From Algoriphagus aestuarii (lineage in GTDB: Bacteria; Bacteroidota; Bacteroidia; Cytophagales; Cyclobacteriaceae): a stretch of 64,000 nucleotides of DNA. The notes beneath the pieces are model-generated. The model did not search any database, was not told where the DNA came from, and was given only the letters and a program-made list of their open reading frames with translations. This document shows positions 8,806-16,585 of this stretch, piece after piece. Location of the stretch: contig JAFIDK010000001.1 of assembly GCA_017051695.1 (NCBI GenBank), positions 868,001-932,000 on the forward strand, in the 5' to 3' direction. The first letter of the stretch is position 1. Every line of letters starts with the position of its first letter. A program made the position numbers and the translations under genes.

Positions 8806-9309
8806 TTACTTTTTATCCAGAGTCATTTCGAAAAACTGAAACCAATTTTCACCGACTTTTGCCTCACCAATCTCAAACCATTGCCCTTTTTCATTTAGTC
8901 GAATGACATAACGGACATTCTCTGCAGGATACCAATACAACACATCCTCGATCAACTCTGCCTTGAAAGAACCCTGTTGATTACTTTGGAGAAATGAATC
9001 AAATTGATATTCACCAGATCCTTCTGACATCGTGATGATTGCTAGCGCATTGTGAATCATTTCGCCTTCAGAGGTACCTTCTCCTTCTATCAAGAGTGCT
9101 GTTCCGTTGATTTTCAACTGGACAGTTTCCTTTTGTTCAAAGGTCATTTTCTCCCTGTTTTGATTTACCATCCATCCACTTCCACTCCATTGTCCAATCA
9201 GGAATTCCAATTTCTTTATTTCTTTACGAGACTCTAGGTTGAGTTCATAATTTTGGGCCTGCACCAAAAGAGGTAAGCAAAATACCCAGGCTAAGATCAT
9301 CTTTTTCAT
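8806..9309 (-). CDS. Secreted DUF1579-like protein
   Basis: The 167-residue product has a signal peptide (to about residue 18, LLVQAQ) and then the LEFLIGQWSGSGW motif (about 34-46) seen at the start of DUF1579 and related lipocalin-like barrel domains. The remainder alternates short strands ending in WFQFFEMTL. Members of this group have no well-established role. Its promoter holds a palindrome (9319-9335) close to that in front of the HTH/membrane protein pair upstream, so the HTH protein at 9352 may control it. It is about 43 bp from that HTH gene on the same strand but may have its own promoter. Confidence 0.7.
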   Translation of the reverse strand: MKKMILAWVFCLPLLVQAQNYELNLESRKEIKKLEFLIGQWSGSGWMVNQNREKMTFEQKETVQLKINGTALLIEGEGTSEGEMIHNALAIITMSEGSGEYQFDSFLQSNQQGSFKAELIEDVLYWYPAENVRYVIRLNEKGQWFEIGEAKVGENWFQFFEMTLDKK

Positions 9310-9318
9310 TTTTAAACT

Positions 9319-9335
9319 GGTTTATATTATAAACT
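9319..9335. promoter_or_regulatory. Palindromic operator candidate before the DUF1579-like gene
   Basis: GGTTTAT and ATAAACT flank ATT. The design (GGTTTAT, three bases ending in TT, ATAAACY) is the same as the stronger palindrome at 10237-10265, with the same spacing. It lies 10 bp before the start codon at 9309. Confidence 0.6.
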
Positions 9336-9351
9336 AAATTGAGAAAATTTT

Positions 9352-9639
9352 TTATTCGATGTAATTTTTTAGGTTCTCTACATAGGCTTCAAAGGCTTTT
9401 ACACCTTGAGGTTGAATCTTACATGTAGTCAAAGGCCTTTTCCCTTTAAATGACTTTTCGATTTTGATATAACCCGCCTTTTCCAACTTATCCAACTGTA
9501 CACTTAAATTGCCAGCGGTGGATTCAGTTTTTTCTTTCAAGAAAGTAAACTCTGCTTCTTCTACGCCCAGCAAAAGTGACATGACTGCCAGTCTCAATTG
9601 GGAATGAAGAAGTGGGTCTAAGGGCTTAAACACGCTCAC
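9352..9639 (-). CDS. Winged-helix transcriptional regulator (HTH_34-like)
   Basis: This 95-residue single-domain protein starts with FKPLDPLLHSQLRLAVMSLL, followed by STAGNLSVQLDKLEKAGYIKIEKSF, a recognition helix and wing, as in short MarR/ArsR-like winged-helix proteins of the type PF13601. It has no sensor domain. Its start overlaps the end of the membrane protein gene at 9626 by 14 bp, so the two are co-translated. This regulator-plus-membrane-protein pairing recurs in Bacteroidota. The palindrome in front of the pair (10237-10265), repeated before the DUF1579-like gene, is its probable binding site. Confidence 0.85.
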   Translation of the reverse strand: MSVFKPLDPLLHSQLRLAVMSLLLGVEEAEFTFLKEKTESTAGNLSVQLDKLEKAGYIKIEKSFKGKRPLTTCKIQPQGVKAFEAYVENLKNYIE

Positions 9640-10201
9640 GATAATTTCTTTTCAAATAATAACCGGGCACAAGATATCCCAAAACTATGGCAATCCCAGA
9701 CACTAAATACTGATCGATGACCGGTAGTGTAAAAGCAATAATGGCAGCTGCTGCCAAAATAATCCCTCCCAATTTCACCATACTTACTCGGATCAAGGTG
9801 CCCGTTGCAAACATTCCCAAAGCCGCCAAAATCAGAATGACTGGGCTTTGGTTATATCGAAGAACCGGCATAAAAGCCAGGACAATAATAATTCCGACAA
9901 AAACTGCCATCCAAAGCTGGTTTAATACCACATCCAAATGGGTCTTTACCCTGGCATTTTTACTCTTCCTTATTGAATATATAACGCTTATCAAGATGGC
10001 AGGAATGATCAATAGCCATACGATATAGGGATGTTCATAACCCGATTTTTCTAGGCCATAATGTCCCAAATTGCATAAAGAAATGGTCCAGCCCCAGAGC
10101 AATATCTGAAAGCTTCCATCCCCAGCAGCTTCTCTTTTTGCTTTCCCTATCATTTCTGTGATGATGGCAAGCGATTCTTTACTACTTAATTCTTTTTCCA
10201 T
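9626..10201 (-). CDS. Integral membrane protein paired with the winged-helix regulator
   Basis: The 191-residue product has a short cytoplasmic N-terminus (about 30 residues, KESLAIITEMIGKAKREA) and then about six hydrophobic segments, including FQILLWGWTISLCNLGHY, IVWLLIIPAILISVIYSI, LWMAVFVGIIIVLAFMPV, two in the middle and a final SGIAIVLGYLVPGYYL. It ends in a basic tail (KRNYRERV). No family with a known role is recognised. It is the first gene of the operon, ahead of the winged-helix regulator, so it may signal to it or be regulated with it. Confidence 0.8.
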   Translation of the reverse strand: MEKELSSKESLAIITEMIGKAKREAAGDGSFQILLWGWTISLCNLGHYGLEKSGYEHPYIVWLLIIPAILISVIYSIRKSKNARVKTHLDVVLNQLWMAVFVGIIIVLAFMPVLRYNQSPVILILAALGMFATGTLIRVSMVKLGGIILAAAAIIAFTLPVIDQYLVSGIAIVLGYLVPGYYLKRNYRERV

Positions 10202-10236
10202 AGTTAATCGATTTTAGATTCAAAACGATATAAACA

Positions 10237-10265
10237 TAAATAGGTTTATGTTATAAACCTATTTA
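10237..10265. promoter_or_regulatory. Large palindromic operator before the membrane protein/HTH operon
   Basis: Thirteen-base perfect arms (10237-10249 and 10253-10265) flank GTT. The inner core is GGTTTATGTTATAAACC. The site lies 35 bp before the start codon at 10201 and between two divergent genes, so it could act on both. The core recurs at 9319-9335. Confidence 0.75.
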
Positions 10266-10340
10266 AATGTAAAATATTGTTTCACAGCCTTTTGATTTAA
10301 GAAAAACTCTATAATTTGTATTAAACAAAGAAACCCAATT

Positions 10341-10793
10341 ATGAAAAACATTTTTGACCCGACGGTCCACCAAGAACTGATCGATCGAATCAATCAGTTA
10401 AGTCCAGAAAGCAAAGCAAAATGGGGCAAGATGAGTGTGGATCAAATGCTAGCTCACTGTTGCGTTGCTTATGAAATGGCATACACAGATAAGCATCCTA
10501 AGCCAAATGCATTTTTAAGGATGATTCTAAAAGAATTTGTAAAAAATGGGGTGGTGAATGAAAAACCTTATCCTAAAAATTCAAGAACTGCCCCTCAATT
10601 TATCATTGTAGATCGGAAGGATTTTGATGAAGAAAAAAGCCGCTTGCTTTCCTATTTGCAAAAAACTTTTGACTATGGCCCTAATTACTTTGATGGAAAA
10701 GAATCCATTTCCTTTGGATCTATGACCACACAGGAATGGAACAATCAATTTTACAAGCATTTAGACCACCATTTGACACAATTTGGCGTATGA
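10341..10793 (+). CDS. DUF1569 / DinB-like protein
   Basis: This 150-residue protein matches the DUF1569 pattern: ELIDRINQLSPESKAKWGKM near the start, VDQMLAHC (about 33-40), FGSMTTQEWNNQFYKHLDHHL and a final TQFGV. The His residues in AHC and KHLDHH would be the metal site of the DinB-like four-helix fold. The biochemical role is not established. It overlaps the next gene by an ATGA start/stop junction, so they are translated together. Confidence 0.85.
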   Translation: MKNIFDPTVHQELIDRINQLSPESKAKWGKMSVDQMLAHCCVAYEMAYTDKHPKPNAFLRMILKEFVKNGVVNEKPYPKNSRTAPQFIIVDRKDFDEEKSRLLSYLQKTFDYGPNYFDGKESISFGSMTTQEWNNQFYKHLDHHLTQFGV

Positions 10794-11155
10794 TTCACCC
10801 AGCTAAGTCTATCCGGACTTTTATAGGTTCAAAAAATTTTGAGGAAAGCACACGCTTTTATCAAACCCTGGGATTTCAGGTAAAACCGCTCAGTAAAGGG
10901 TTTTCACTTATAACTGTAAAAGAAACTATCTGCTTTTACTTACAGGATTACTATTCCAAAGAGTGGTGCGAAAACACCATGGTTTTTTTGGAAGTAGAAA
11001 ATTTAGAGTCCTATTGGGAAGCAGTGAAAGTATTGGGACTACCTGAGAAATTTAAAGGAGTAAAACTAAGTTCCATTAAAAACGAAGACTGGGGAAGTGA
11101 ATTCTTCCTACATGATCCGGCTGGCATTTTATGGCATTTTGGAGTGTTTAGCTAA
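10790..11155 (+). CDS. VOC family (glyoxalase-like) protein
   Basis: I place the start at the ATG at 10790, which shares bases with the stop of the upstream gene; an earlier in-frame start at 10736 would lie inside that gene. The resulting 121 residues form one glyoxalase/bleomycin-resistance-type domain: SIRTFIGSKNFEESTRFYQTLGF at the start and SEFFLHDPAGILWHFGVF at the end. Single-domain members act as dimers and may be enzymes or binding proteins. No substrate can be assigned. Translational coupling with the DUF1569 gene suggests a shared, probably detoxifying, role. Confidence 0.82.
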   Translation: MIHPAKSIRTFIGSKNFEESTRFYQTLGFQVKPLSKGFSLITVKETICFYLQDYYSKEWCENTMVFLEVENLESYWEAVKVLGLPEKFKGVKLSSIKNEDWGSEFFLHDPAGILWHFGVFS

Positions 11156-11231
11156 AATTAATATCAACTAATCTTTTTTATTTTTCTCAAAATCAGTAGT
11201 TTAGTTAAACTAACACTAAACCACGTTTCAA

Positions 11232-11840
11232 ATGAAAAAATTAGCATCTCTTCTTTTTCTTCTGATTTTTATAGGATATGCCTCTTTTGCACAATCTAAC
11301 AGTGCTATTTCAGAAATGAATCGTTTTTTCTCCAAAACAATTAAATATCCTTCTGAGGCTAGAATGGACGATTTAACAGGGATCATCACACTTTCCATCG
11401 CTTTTGATGAAGCAGGATATCCATTAGGAGAGCCGGAAATCTATGGGGAAGGAGAATCCCTTTCTGAAGAAGTTTTGAGAAATTATGAATTGATTAAAGA
11501 TAATTGGAATCCAGAAATCCTAGAAGGTAAAAATCCAGGAGAAGAATACCTGATGAGTTTTCAGTTCATTCTCCAAAAAGGAAAGGATCTGGTGAGCAAT
11601 CCCTTGACAAAATATAAAAAAGAAGTTCCAGCTGATCCCTTGGAAAAATTAAACAAAGCCATTGAAAAAAACCCAGTTTCCTCTAAACTATACATGGATA
11701 GATCCGAATATTATGCCATGATCGGCGAAAACTGGAAATCTAAACTAGACTACAACCAAGCCCAATATTTGAAAGACAAAGAAATCACCAATATCGTAAT
11801 CGTGGGTTATGGAGGTACTAATAGTCCAAAATCATTATAA
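11232..11840 (+). CDS. Secreted TonB C-terminal-like domain protein with TPR-like tail
   Basis: The 202-residue product has a signal peptide (about 1-20, ending ASFAQ), then residues about 25-115 resemble a TonB C-terminal-like fold (FFSKTIKYPSEARMDDLTGIITLSIAFDEAGYPLG, ending in a WNP motif). A helical stretch with a TPR pattern follows (DPLEKLNKAIEKNPVSSKLYMDRSEYYAMIG). It lacks the transmembrane anchor of a real TonB, so energy transduction is unlikely. The function is unknown. A terminator follows at 11869-11894. Confidence 0.65.
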   Translation: MKKLASLLFLLIFIGYASFAQSNSAISEMNRFFSKTIKYPSEARMDDLTGIITLSIAFDEAGYPLGEPEIYGEGESLSEEVLRNYELIKDNWNPEILEGKNPGEEYLMSFQFILQKGKDLVSNPLTKYKKEVPADPLEKLNKAIEKNPVSSKLYMDRSEYYAMIGENWKSKLDYNQAQYLKDKEITNIVIVGYGGTNSPKSL

Positions 11841-11868
11841 CTAGAGCAAAGTTTGCTTAATTACCCCG

Positions 11869-11894
11869 GGAGGACTAAAAAGTTCTCCTTTTTT
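11869..11894 (+). terminator. Rho-independent terminator
   Basis: GGAGGACT pairs with AGTTCTCC (one G-U) around AAAA and is followed by six T residues. It lies 28 bp past the stop of the gene ending at 11840. Confidence 0.85.
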
Positions 11895-11955
11895 CTTATC
11901 CGTTCCTTTTTGGTTTTTTATCAGTAGGTCTACCTTTGTATCAATTACAAAAAAA

Positions 11956-12423
11956 ATGAAGTACCTACCCTCCTTTTATTTTATTCTTTTGGTGATCGGA
12001 TTTTCTTCCTGCTCAGCAAAGAATAGTTCTGAAACCAACAAACCGGAAGAAAATATTTCTTCAGCAATGGAAGAAGGTTTACCTATTCAAGACAATTCCA
12101 TGACTTCTTTGGACTGGGATGGCACTTACTCAGGAATAGTTCCATGTGCGGATTGCAGCGGAATAGAAACCACACTTACACTCAATCTGGACCGCACTTT
12201 TACAATAATCACCAACTACTTAGGTAGAAATGATGCTTTAGAGGAAACTTTTAATGGGAATTTCAGATGGGATGAATCTGGCTCCAAAGTAATTCTAGAA
12301 GGAGTTCAATTTGCCCCCAATCAGTTTAAAGTGGGAGAAAATAAAATATGGCAACTCGACCGATCTGGAAATATGATCACAGGAGATTTGGCTGACCACT
12401 ATATTCTTTTCAAAAAACCTTGA
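11956..12423 (+). CDS. NlpE-like lipoprotein
   Basis: A lipoprotein signal (GFSSC, Cys near residue 19) is followed by a 155-residue product with the NlpE N-terminal signature YSGIVPCADCSGIETTLTL (about 57-75), including the CADC pair, and a barrel-like remainder ending GDLADHYILFKKP. In Enterobacteria, NlpE senses surface contact and copper for Cpx signalling. Here only the NlpE-type domain is present and no Cpx genes are nearby. The CxxC pair could bind metal or be redox-active. The gene ends exactly where the convergent oxyR gene ends, with no base between them. Confidence 0.85.
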   Translation: MKYLPSFYFILLVIGFSSCSAKNSSETNKPEENISSAMEEGLPIQDNSMTSLDWDGTYSGIVPCADCSGIETTLTLNLDRTFTIITNYLGRNDALEETFNGNFRWDESGSKVILEGVQFAPNQFKVGENKIWQLDRSGNMITGDLADHYILFKKP

Positions 12424-13356
12424 TTATTTAAACCTGACGATTTTCCCATGGGATTTAGAAGTCATTTCTGCAGGGATTTCGTCGGTGATCTGACTATATA
12501 ATAGCTCAACAAGCTTTTGCTTCAGGTAACTTCTATTTAAAATAATACTCACCTCTCGTATGGGCGGATTTCCGGCAAAAGGCCTTATTCTCGTTTTTTC
12601 CTCTTCTGTCAGGTCAAATGTTGCCAGCTCCGGTAGCAGAGTAATGCCCTGATATTTATTGACCATGTTTTTAAGCCCTTCCAGCGAACCGCTTTCGTAG
12701 TGAAAATTGCTAGGTCCGCTCAGGCTTTGATCGCAGAGATTGATCACTTGATCCCTGAAACAATGCCCCTGTTGTAAAATCCAGAGATCTTGCTGCTTTA
12801 CCATTTCTGGACGAAACTCCTTTTCTTTTAGCAGTGGATGATCTTTAGACAAGTAGGCATAAAACTTTTCATAAAACATGGGCTTTTCTAAAATCCCAGG
12901 TTCATGGAGTGGAGTCACCACTATTCCCAAATCCAACTCATCGTTTTTCAGTTTACGAACTATTTCTTCCGTCACCATTTCCTGTACCTCCATTTTCACT
13001 TTTGGATATTTTTCCAAAAACTTTCGGATAAACAGGTGCAGAAGATACGGAGCAAGTGTAGGAATGATTCCCAGTTTGATCAATCCGGAAATATCCCCTT
13101 TGAGATTCGCCACCAATTCCAAAATGCCCTTGCTTTCCGAAACTACTTTCTTTGCCTGAGCGATAATCTGCACGCCGATCTCTGTAGGAATTACCGGCAT
13201 TTTACTTCTATCAAAAAGTATCACCCCCAGTTCTCTTTCCAATTTACTCAGCTGGGCACTTAAAGTCGGCTGGGTCACAAAGCAACTCTCAGCCGCATGT
13301 CCAAAATGTCGATGTTTATCTACAGCAATTAGGTATTCGAGTTGTTGGATAGTCAT
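12424..13356 (-). CDS. oxyR: OxyR-type LysR family peroxide-responsive regulator
   Basis: This 310-residue LysR protein has an N-terminal helix-turn-helix (residues about 3-60: QQLEYLIAVDKHRHFGHAAE, then TQPTLSAQLSKLE). The effector domain carries GHCFRDQVINLC, which places Cys199 and Cys208 at the positions of the peroxide-sensing pair in E. coli OxyR. It should activate catalase and peroxidase genes when oxidised. No such gene lies beside it in this window. The divergent neighbour is a MocA-type oxidoreductase 175 bp away. Confidence 0.93.
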   Translation of the reverse strand: MTIQQLEYLIAVDKHRHFGHAAESCFVTQPTLSAQLSKLERELGVILFDRSKMPVIPTEIGVQIIAQAKKVVSESKGILELVANLKGDISGLIKLGIIPTLAPYLLHLFIRKFLEKYPKVKMEVQEMVTEEIVRKLKNDELDLGIVVTPLHEPGILEKPMFYEKFYAYLSKDHPLLKEKEFRPEMVKQQDLWILQQGHCFRDQVINLCDQSLSGPSNFHYESGSLEGLKNMVNKYQGITLLPELATFDLTEEEKTRIRPFAGNPPIREVSIILNRSYLKQKLVELLYSQITDEIPAEMTSKSHGKIVRFK

Positions 13357-13531
13357 ATGGTGAATTTAGAACTTAAAAGTAAAAATTTTTCTAAACTCCA
13401 GTTTGCACCGTTGGGAATTGACCTTTGGCTTTAAATCAAATAGCTCAGAAAAAATTTCTCATATCACAATAAAAACAGTAATTTATTCGTGAAATTCTTG
13501 ATTTTCAAATACAAACCCAAAACCCAACCTC

Positions 13532-14839
13532 ATGAGTAATTCTTCTTTTTCACGAAGGAAATTTATTGGCGCATCTTTCTTAGGAACTTTAGGCCTCAGC
13601 TCTCTCTCCTCTTTCACACATGCAAAAAGTATTACCCCAAACAAGCCAGCCTCTGGACAAGTTCGATTAGGATTTATCGGAGTAGGTAGACAAGCGATGG
13701 GATTGCTGAATAATATGATGAAAAACCCATCTGTAGACGTCATTGCAGGTGCCGATGTTTATCAAATTAAATTAGAACGATTTAAAAACAGGGTTGCCAA
13801 AAACTATTCAGATCAGAAGAGAGAAGCCAAGGAAGTGACATTGTATTCTGATTATAAAAAGTTACTGTCAAATCCTGACGTAGATGCTGTGGTCATCGCT
13901 TCTCCCGATCATTGGCATGCCATGATGGCAATAGATGCCTGCCAGTCTGGAAAAGACATTTATCTGGAAAAACCCCTGACATTCACGATTCACGAAGGTC
14001 AGGAATTGATCAAGGCAGTCCGAGCAAACAACGTTATTTTAGCCGTCGGAAGCATGCAGCGATCAGCAGCTAATTTTCAGCATGCGGTGAGGATGGTACA
14101 AAAAGGAAACCTAGGCAAAATCAACGAGGTACTGGTCCACGTAGGAACTCCTCCACATCCGAAGCCATATGATTTGCCAAAACAGGAAATTCCTGCTGGA
14201 TTGGATTGGGAGACTTGGGTGGGTCCGCTTCCTGATATTCATTACAACGGAGATCTCAATCCACCGATCAGTCTAAACCCAGAAGAAAATGAGAAAGTCT
14301 GGGGAGCCTGGAGATGGTATCAGGAAACAGGCGGCGGTTTAATGACTGATTGGGGAGCACATATGATCGACATTGCCCAATGGGGTATCGGAATGGATCG
14401 AAATGGCCCGATCGAAATAATCCCGGGTTCAGACTCAGCACCATTAACATACCACTATCCGAACAGTGTGAAAATTAAAGTCACTTCATTTGATGAAGGA
14501 AGGCAAGGAGTAAAATTCTTTGGGGAAAAGGGATGGATTAAAGTATCCCGCGGTCAGTATGACACCAATGTTGCCAGTTGCGAAAGAAAATTCACTGATG
14601 AGGAAACGAGTTTTGGAGCACATCATGTGGATTTTATTGATTCTATTTTGATGCGAAAAGACCCTGTCGTTCCAGTAGAAATCGGCCACAGCACCTGTAC
14701 CGCCTGCACCCTCGGAAATATTGCGCATATTTTAGACAGACCTTTAAAATGGGATCCCATCAAACAGGAATTTATCAATGATTTTGAAGCAAATACCCAT
14801 TTACATTATGTGTATCAAAATGGATATAAATTAGGATAG
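13532..14839 (+). CDS. Tat-exported Gfo/Idh/MocA family oxidoreductase
   Basis: The 435-residue product begins with a twin-arginine signal (SRRKFIGASFLGTLG, residues 7-21). A Rossmann motif follows (GFIGVGRQAMG, about 49-59), then the EKPLTF motif (about 149-154, the conserved Lys in EKP) and a C-terminal alpha/beta domain with GGLMTDWGAHMIDIAQWG. Secreted members of this family with bound NAD(P) are common in Bacteroidota and act on sugars or cyclitols. The substrate is unknown. A thioredoxin-type lipoprotein gene follows 35 bp downstream and is probably co-transcribed. Confidence 0.92.
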   Translation: MSNSSFSRRKFIGASFLGTLGLSSLSSFTHAKSITPNKPASGQVRLGFIGVGRQAMGLLNNMMKNPSVDVIAGADVYQIKLERFKNRVAKNYSDQKREAKEVTLYSDYKKLLSNPDVDAVVIASPDHWHAMMAIDACQSGKDIYLEKPLTFTIHEGQELIKAVRANNVILAVGSMQRSAANFQHAVRMVQKGNLGKINEVLVHVGTPPHPKPYDLPKQEIPAGLDWETWVGPLPDIHYNGDLNPPISLNPEENEKVWGAWRWYQETGGGLMTDWGAHMIDIAQWGIGMDRNGPIEIIPGSDSAPLTYHYPNSVKIKVTSFDEGRQGVKFFGEKGWIKVSRGQYDTNVASCERKFTDEETSFGAHHVDFIDSILMRKDPVVPVEIGHSTCTACTLGNIAHILDRPLKWDPIKQEFINDFEANTHLHYVYQNGYKLG

Positions 14840-14874
14840 CTGAATTAAACCTAACCACCAACCCCTCACAAGCT

Positions 14875-16095
14875 ATGAAATCCAAGTTGAAAATTATTCT
14901 GATCGCAGAGATCATGCTTTTAATGGTCTTTTTGCTTTCCCGCTGTACGGAAAAGTCAGAAAAGAATGCTGATGCAATAGGTCCTGAAGCAACTCTGGAA
15001 GCAGGATTTGTCGCAAATCCCATAGCAGTGGCAGAGCAGCCAATCGCCAAACTGGCAATTGGGGATGCTGCCCCCGAGTTTAACCTTCCGGGAATCGATG
15101 GGAAATTCCATCAACTTTCGGATTATAGTGAAGCGGATGTTTTGGTGGTAAATTTCACATGTAACCATTGCCCCACAGCTCAGGCATATGAAGATCGCTT
15201 CATCCAGACTGTGGAGGATTACAAAGACAAAAATGTGGCATTTGTAGCAATTTCGTCCAACAGTCCCATCGCAATATTACCGGAGGAATTGGGCTACACA
15301 GACTTAAGTGATACCTATGAGGAAATGAAAATCCGAGCTGCAGATAAATCCTACAACTTTCCATACCTCTATGATGGTGATAAACATGAGTTTTCACTAG
15401 CCTATGGGCCAACTGCGACGCCTCATGTTTTTGTTTTTGATAAAGCTAGAAAACTCACTTACTCGGGAAGAATCGATGCCTCTGAAAAACCCGGAACAGG
15501 CAATGCAGAAGACTTGAGAAATGCTATTGCCATGACGCTAGATGGAAAACCTCTTCCCTCTGAGATTGCTCAAACTCCTGCATTTGGCTGCTCAATGAAA
15601 TGGGCTTGGAAAAATGAATATACCATCAAAACCAATAAAGCATGGCAAGAAAAAGAGGTGACGATTGAGAAACTAAGTCCAAATGGTCTAGCTGATCTTT
15701 TGAAAAACAATACGGATGAGTTGCTCCTGGTAAATTTCTGGGCGACTTGGTGTGGTCCTTGCATAGTGGAATACCCCGAATTTGTCACCCTGCAAAGAAT
15801 GTTTGGAGAGCGGGACTTTCAGTTTGTTTCGGTAAGCATGGATACACCTGACAATGCAGAAAAAGCTCTGAAATTTCTTAAGGGTAAAGCTTCTGCACTT
15901 CCTAATTATATCATGGACACTGAAGATAAATATGAGGTGATCAAAGTAGTAGGCGAAAACTGGGACGGAAGTTTACCAATTACTCTATTGGTCGAACCTG
16001 GGGGAAAGGTAGCCTATTTTGTACCAGGAACAATTGATGCTTTAGCCTTGAAAAAAGAGATTGTCGACCACCCAATGATTGGCAGATACTTCTAA
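14875..16095 (+). CDS. Lipoprotein with two thioredoxin-like domains
   Basis: This 406-residue protein has a probable lipoprotein signal (LLSRC, Cys24). Domain one (about 58-235) is AhpC/TSA-like with FTCNHCP, placing Cys96 and Cys99 as a CxxC pair. A TPAFGCSMKW segment follows (about 234-243), as in related redoxins. Domain two (about 265-400) is TlpA/ResA-like with WATWCGPC (Cys293, Cys296). It likely transfers electrons outside the cytoplasm. It follows the MocA-type gene directly; whether the two act on a common pathway is not clear. The gene fits a recurrent Bacteroidota/Planctomycetes redoxin architecture. Confidence 0.88.
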   Translation: MKSKLKIILIAEIMLLMVFLLSRCTEKSEKNADAIGPEATLEAGFVANPIAVAEQPIAKLAIGDAAPEFNLPGIDGKFHQLSDYSEADVLVVNFTCNHCPTAQAYEDRFIQTVEDYKDKNVAFVAISSNSPIAILPEELGYTDLSDTYEEMKIRAADKSYNFPYLYDGDKHEFSLAYGPTATPHVFVFDKARKLTYSGRIDASEKPGTGNAEDLRNAIAMTLDGKPLPSEIAQTPAFGCSMKWAWKNEYTIKTNKAWQEKEVTIEKLSPNGLADLLKNNTDELLLVNFWATWCGPCIVEYPEFVTLQRMFGERDFQFVSVSMDTPDNAEKALKFLKGKASALPNYIMDTEDKYEVIKVVGENWDGSLPITLLVEPGGKVAYFVPGTIDALALKKEIVDHPMIGRYF

Positions 16096-16106
16096 GTATT
16101 GTTCCT

Positions 16107-16145
16107 TTTTAAGTTTTATCATTTTAAATTGTATAAAACTTAAAA
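16107..16145. promoter_or_regulatory. Inverted repeat abutting the ohrR start codon
   Basis: Thirteen-base perfect arms (16107-16119 and 16133-16145) flank a 13-base centre that contains AAATTGTA, close to the AATTGTA half of known OhrR operators. The right arm ends 2 bp before the ATG at 16148. Binding here would block expression of ohrR-ohr. Confidence 0.7.
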
Positions 16146-16147
16146 CA

Positions 16148-16585
16148 ATGCTATATCAAGACCTCTCTCTTTCACTTTATACCAATTCTCGGCTTTTTAT
16201 TCAGCTCATTCAAAACTATTTAAACGAATTCGGGCTCACTTATCCACAATATTTGGTGTTACATATTCTTTGGAAGGAAGATGGCATTTTGGTAAAACAG
16301 ATTGGAGAAAAAATGCAATTGGACTCCGGCACCTTAACTCCTCTGATCAAAAAACTGGAAAGAATGAATTACGTCAAACGGCAGCGTGGGGAAGCTGACG
16401 AGCGGACTGTCCATGTGGAGCTGACTTATCCAGGAAAATCCTTACAGCCAAAAATCACACAAGCTTTAATTCCATTGGAAAACCAACTGAATGAATTGGA
16501 GCATATAAACCTCGCGGATCTAAACACTTCATTACAAAACTTGTTAGAAAGCATACAATCATTAAAAAACTCTAAGCAGGGATGA
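16148..16585 (+). CDS. ohrR: OhrR-like MarR family regulator without the sensing cysteine
   Basis: I choose the ATG at 16148 (145 residues); the longer in-frame TTG start lies inside the upstream gene. It aligns from memory with Bacillus OhrR through LTYPQYLVLHILW, LDSGTLTPLIKKLER and RQRGEADERTVHVELT, which carry the DNA-binding helix and wing. In Bacillus OhrR the peroxide-reactive Cys15 lies in LCFLLY; here the matching stretch is LSLSLY, with Ser in its place, and the chain has no cysteine at all. Its stop overlaps the ohr start (ATGA), so the two form an operon. Sensing must therefore differ from the classical route, or the ligand is not a peroxide. Confidence 0.88.
   Translation: MLYQDLSLSLYTNSRLFIQLIQNYLNEFGLTYPQYLVLHILWKEDGILVKQIGEKMQLDSGTLTPLIKKLERMNYVKRQRGEADERTVHVELTYPGKSLQPKITQALIPLENQLNELEHINLADLNTSLQNLLESIQSLKNSKQG

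Noticed and set aside
10736-10789. Longer VOC protein start
   Set aside because: It lies in another frame of the upstream DUF1569 gene; the ATGA overlap at 10790 fits the domain start.
16079-16147. A longer OhrR start that would add two cysteines
   Set aside because: It needs a TTG inside the end of the upstream gene and reads through the inverted repeat; the ATG at 16148 aligns with OhrR starts.
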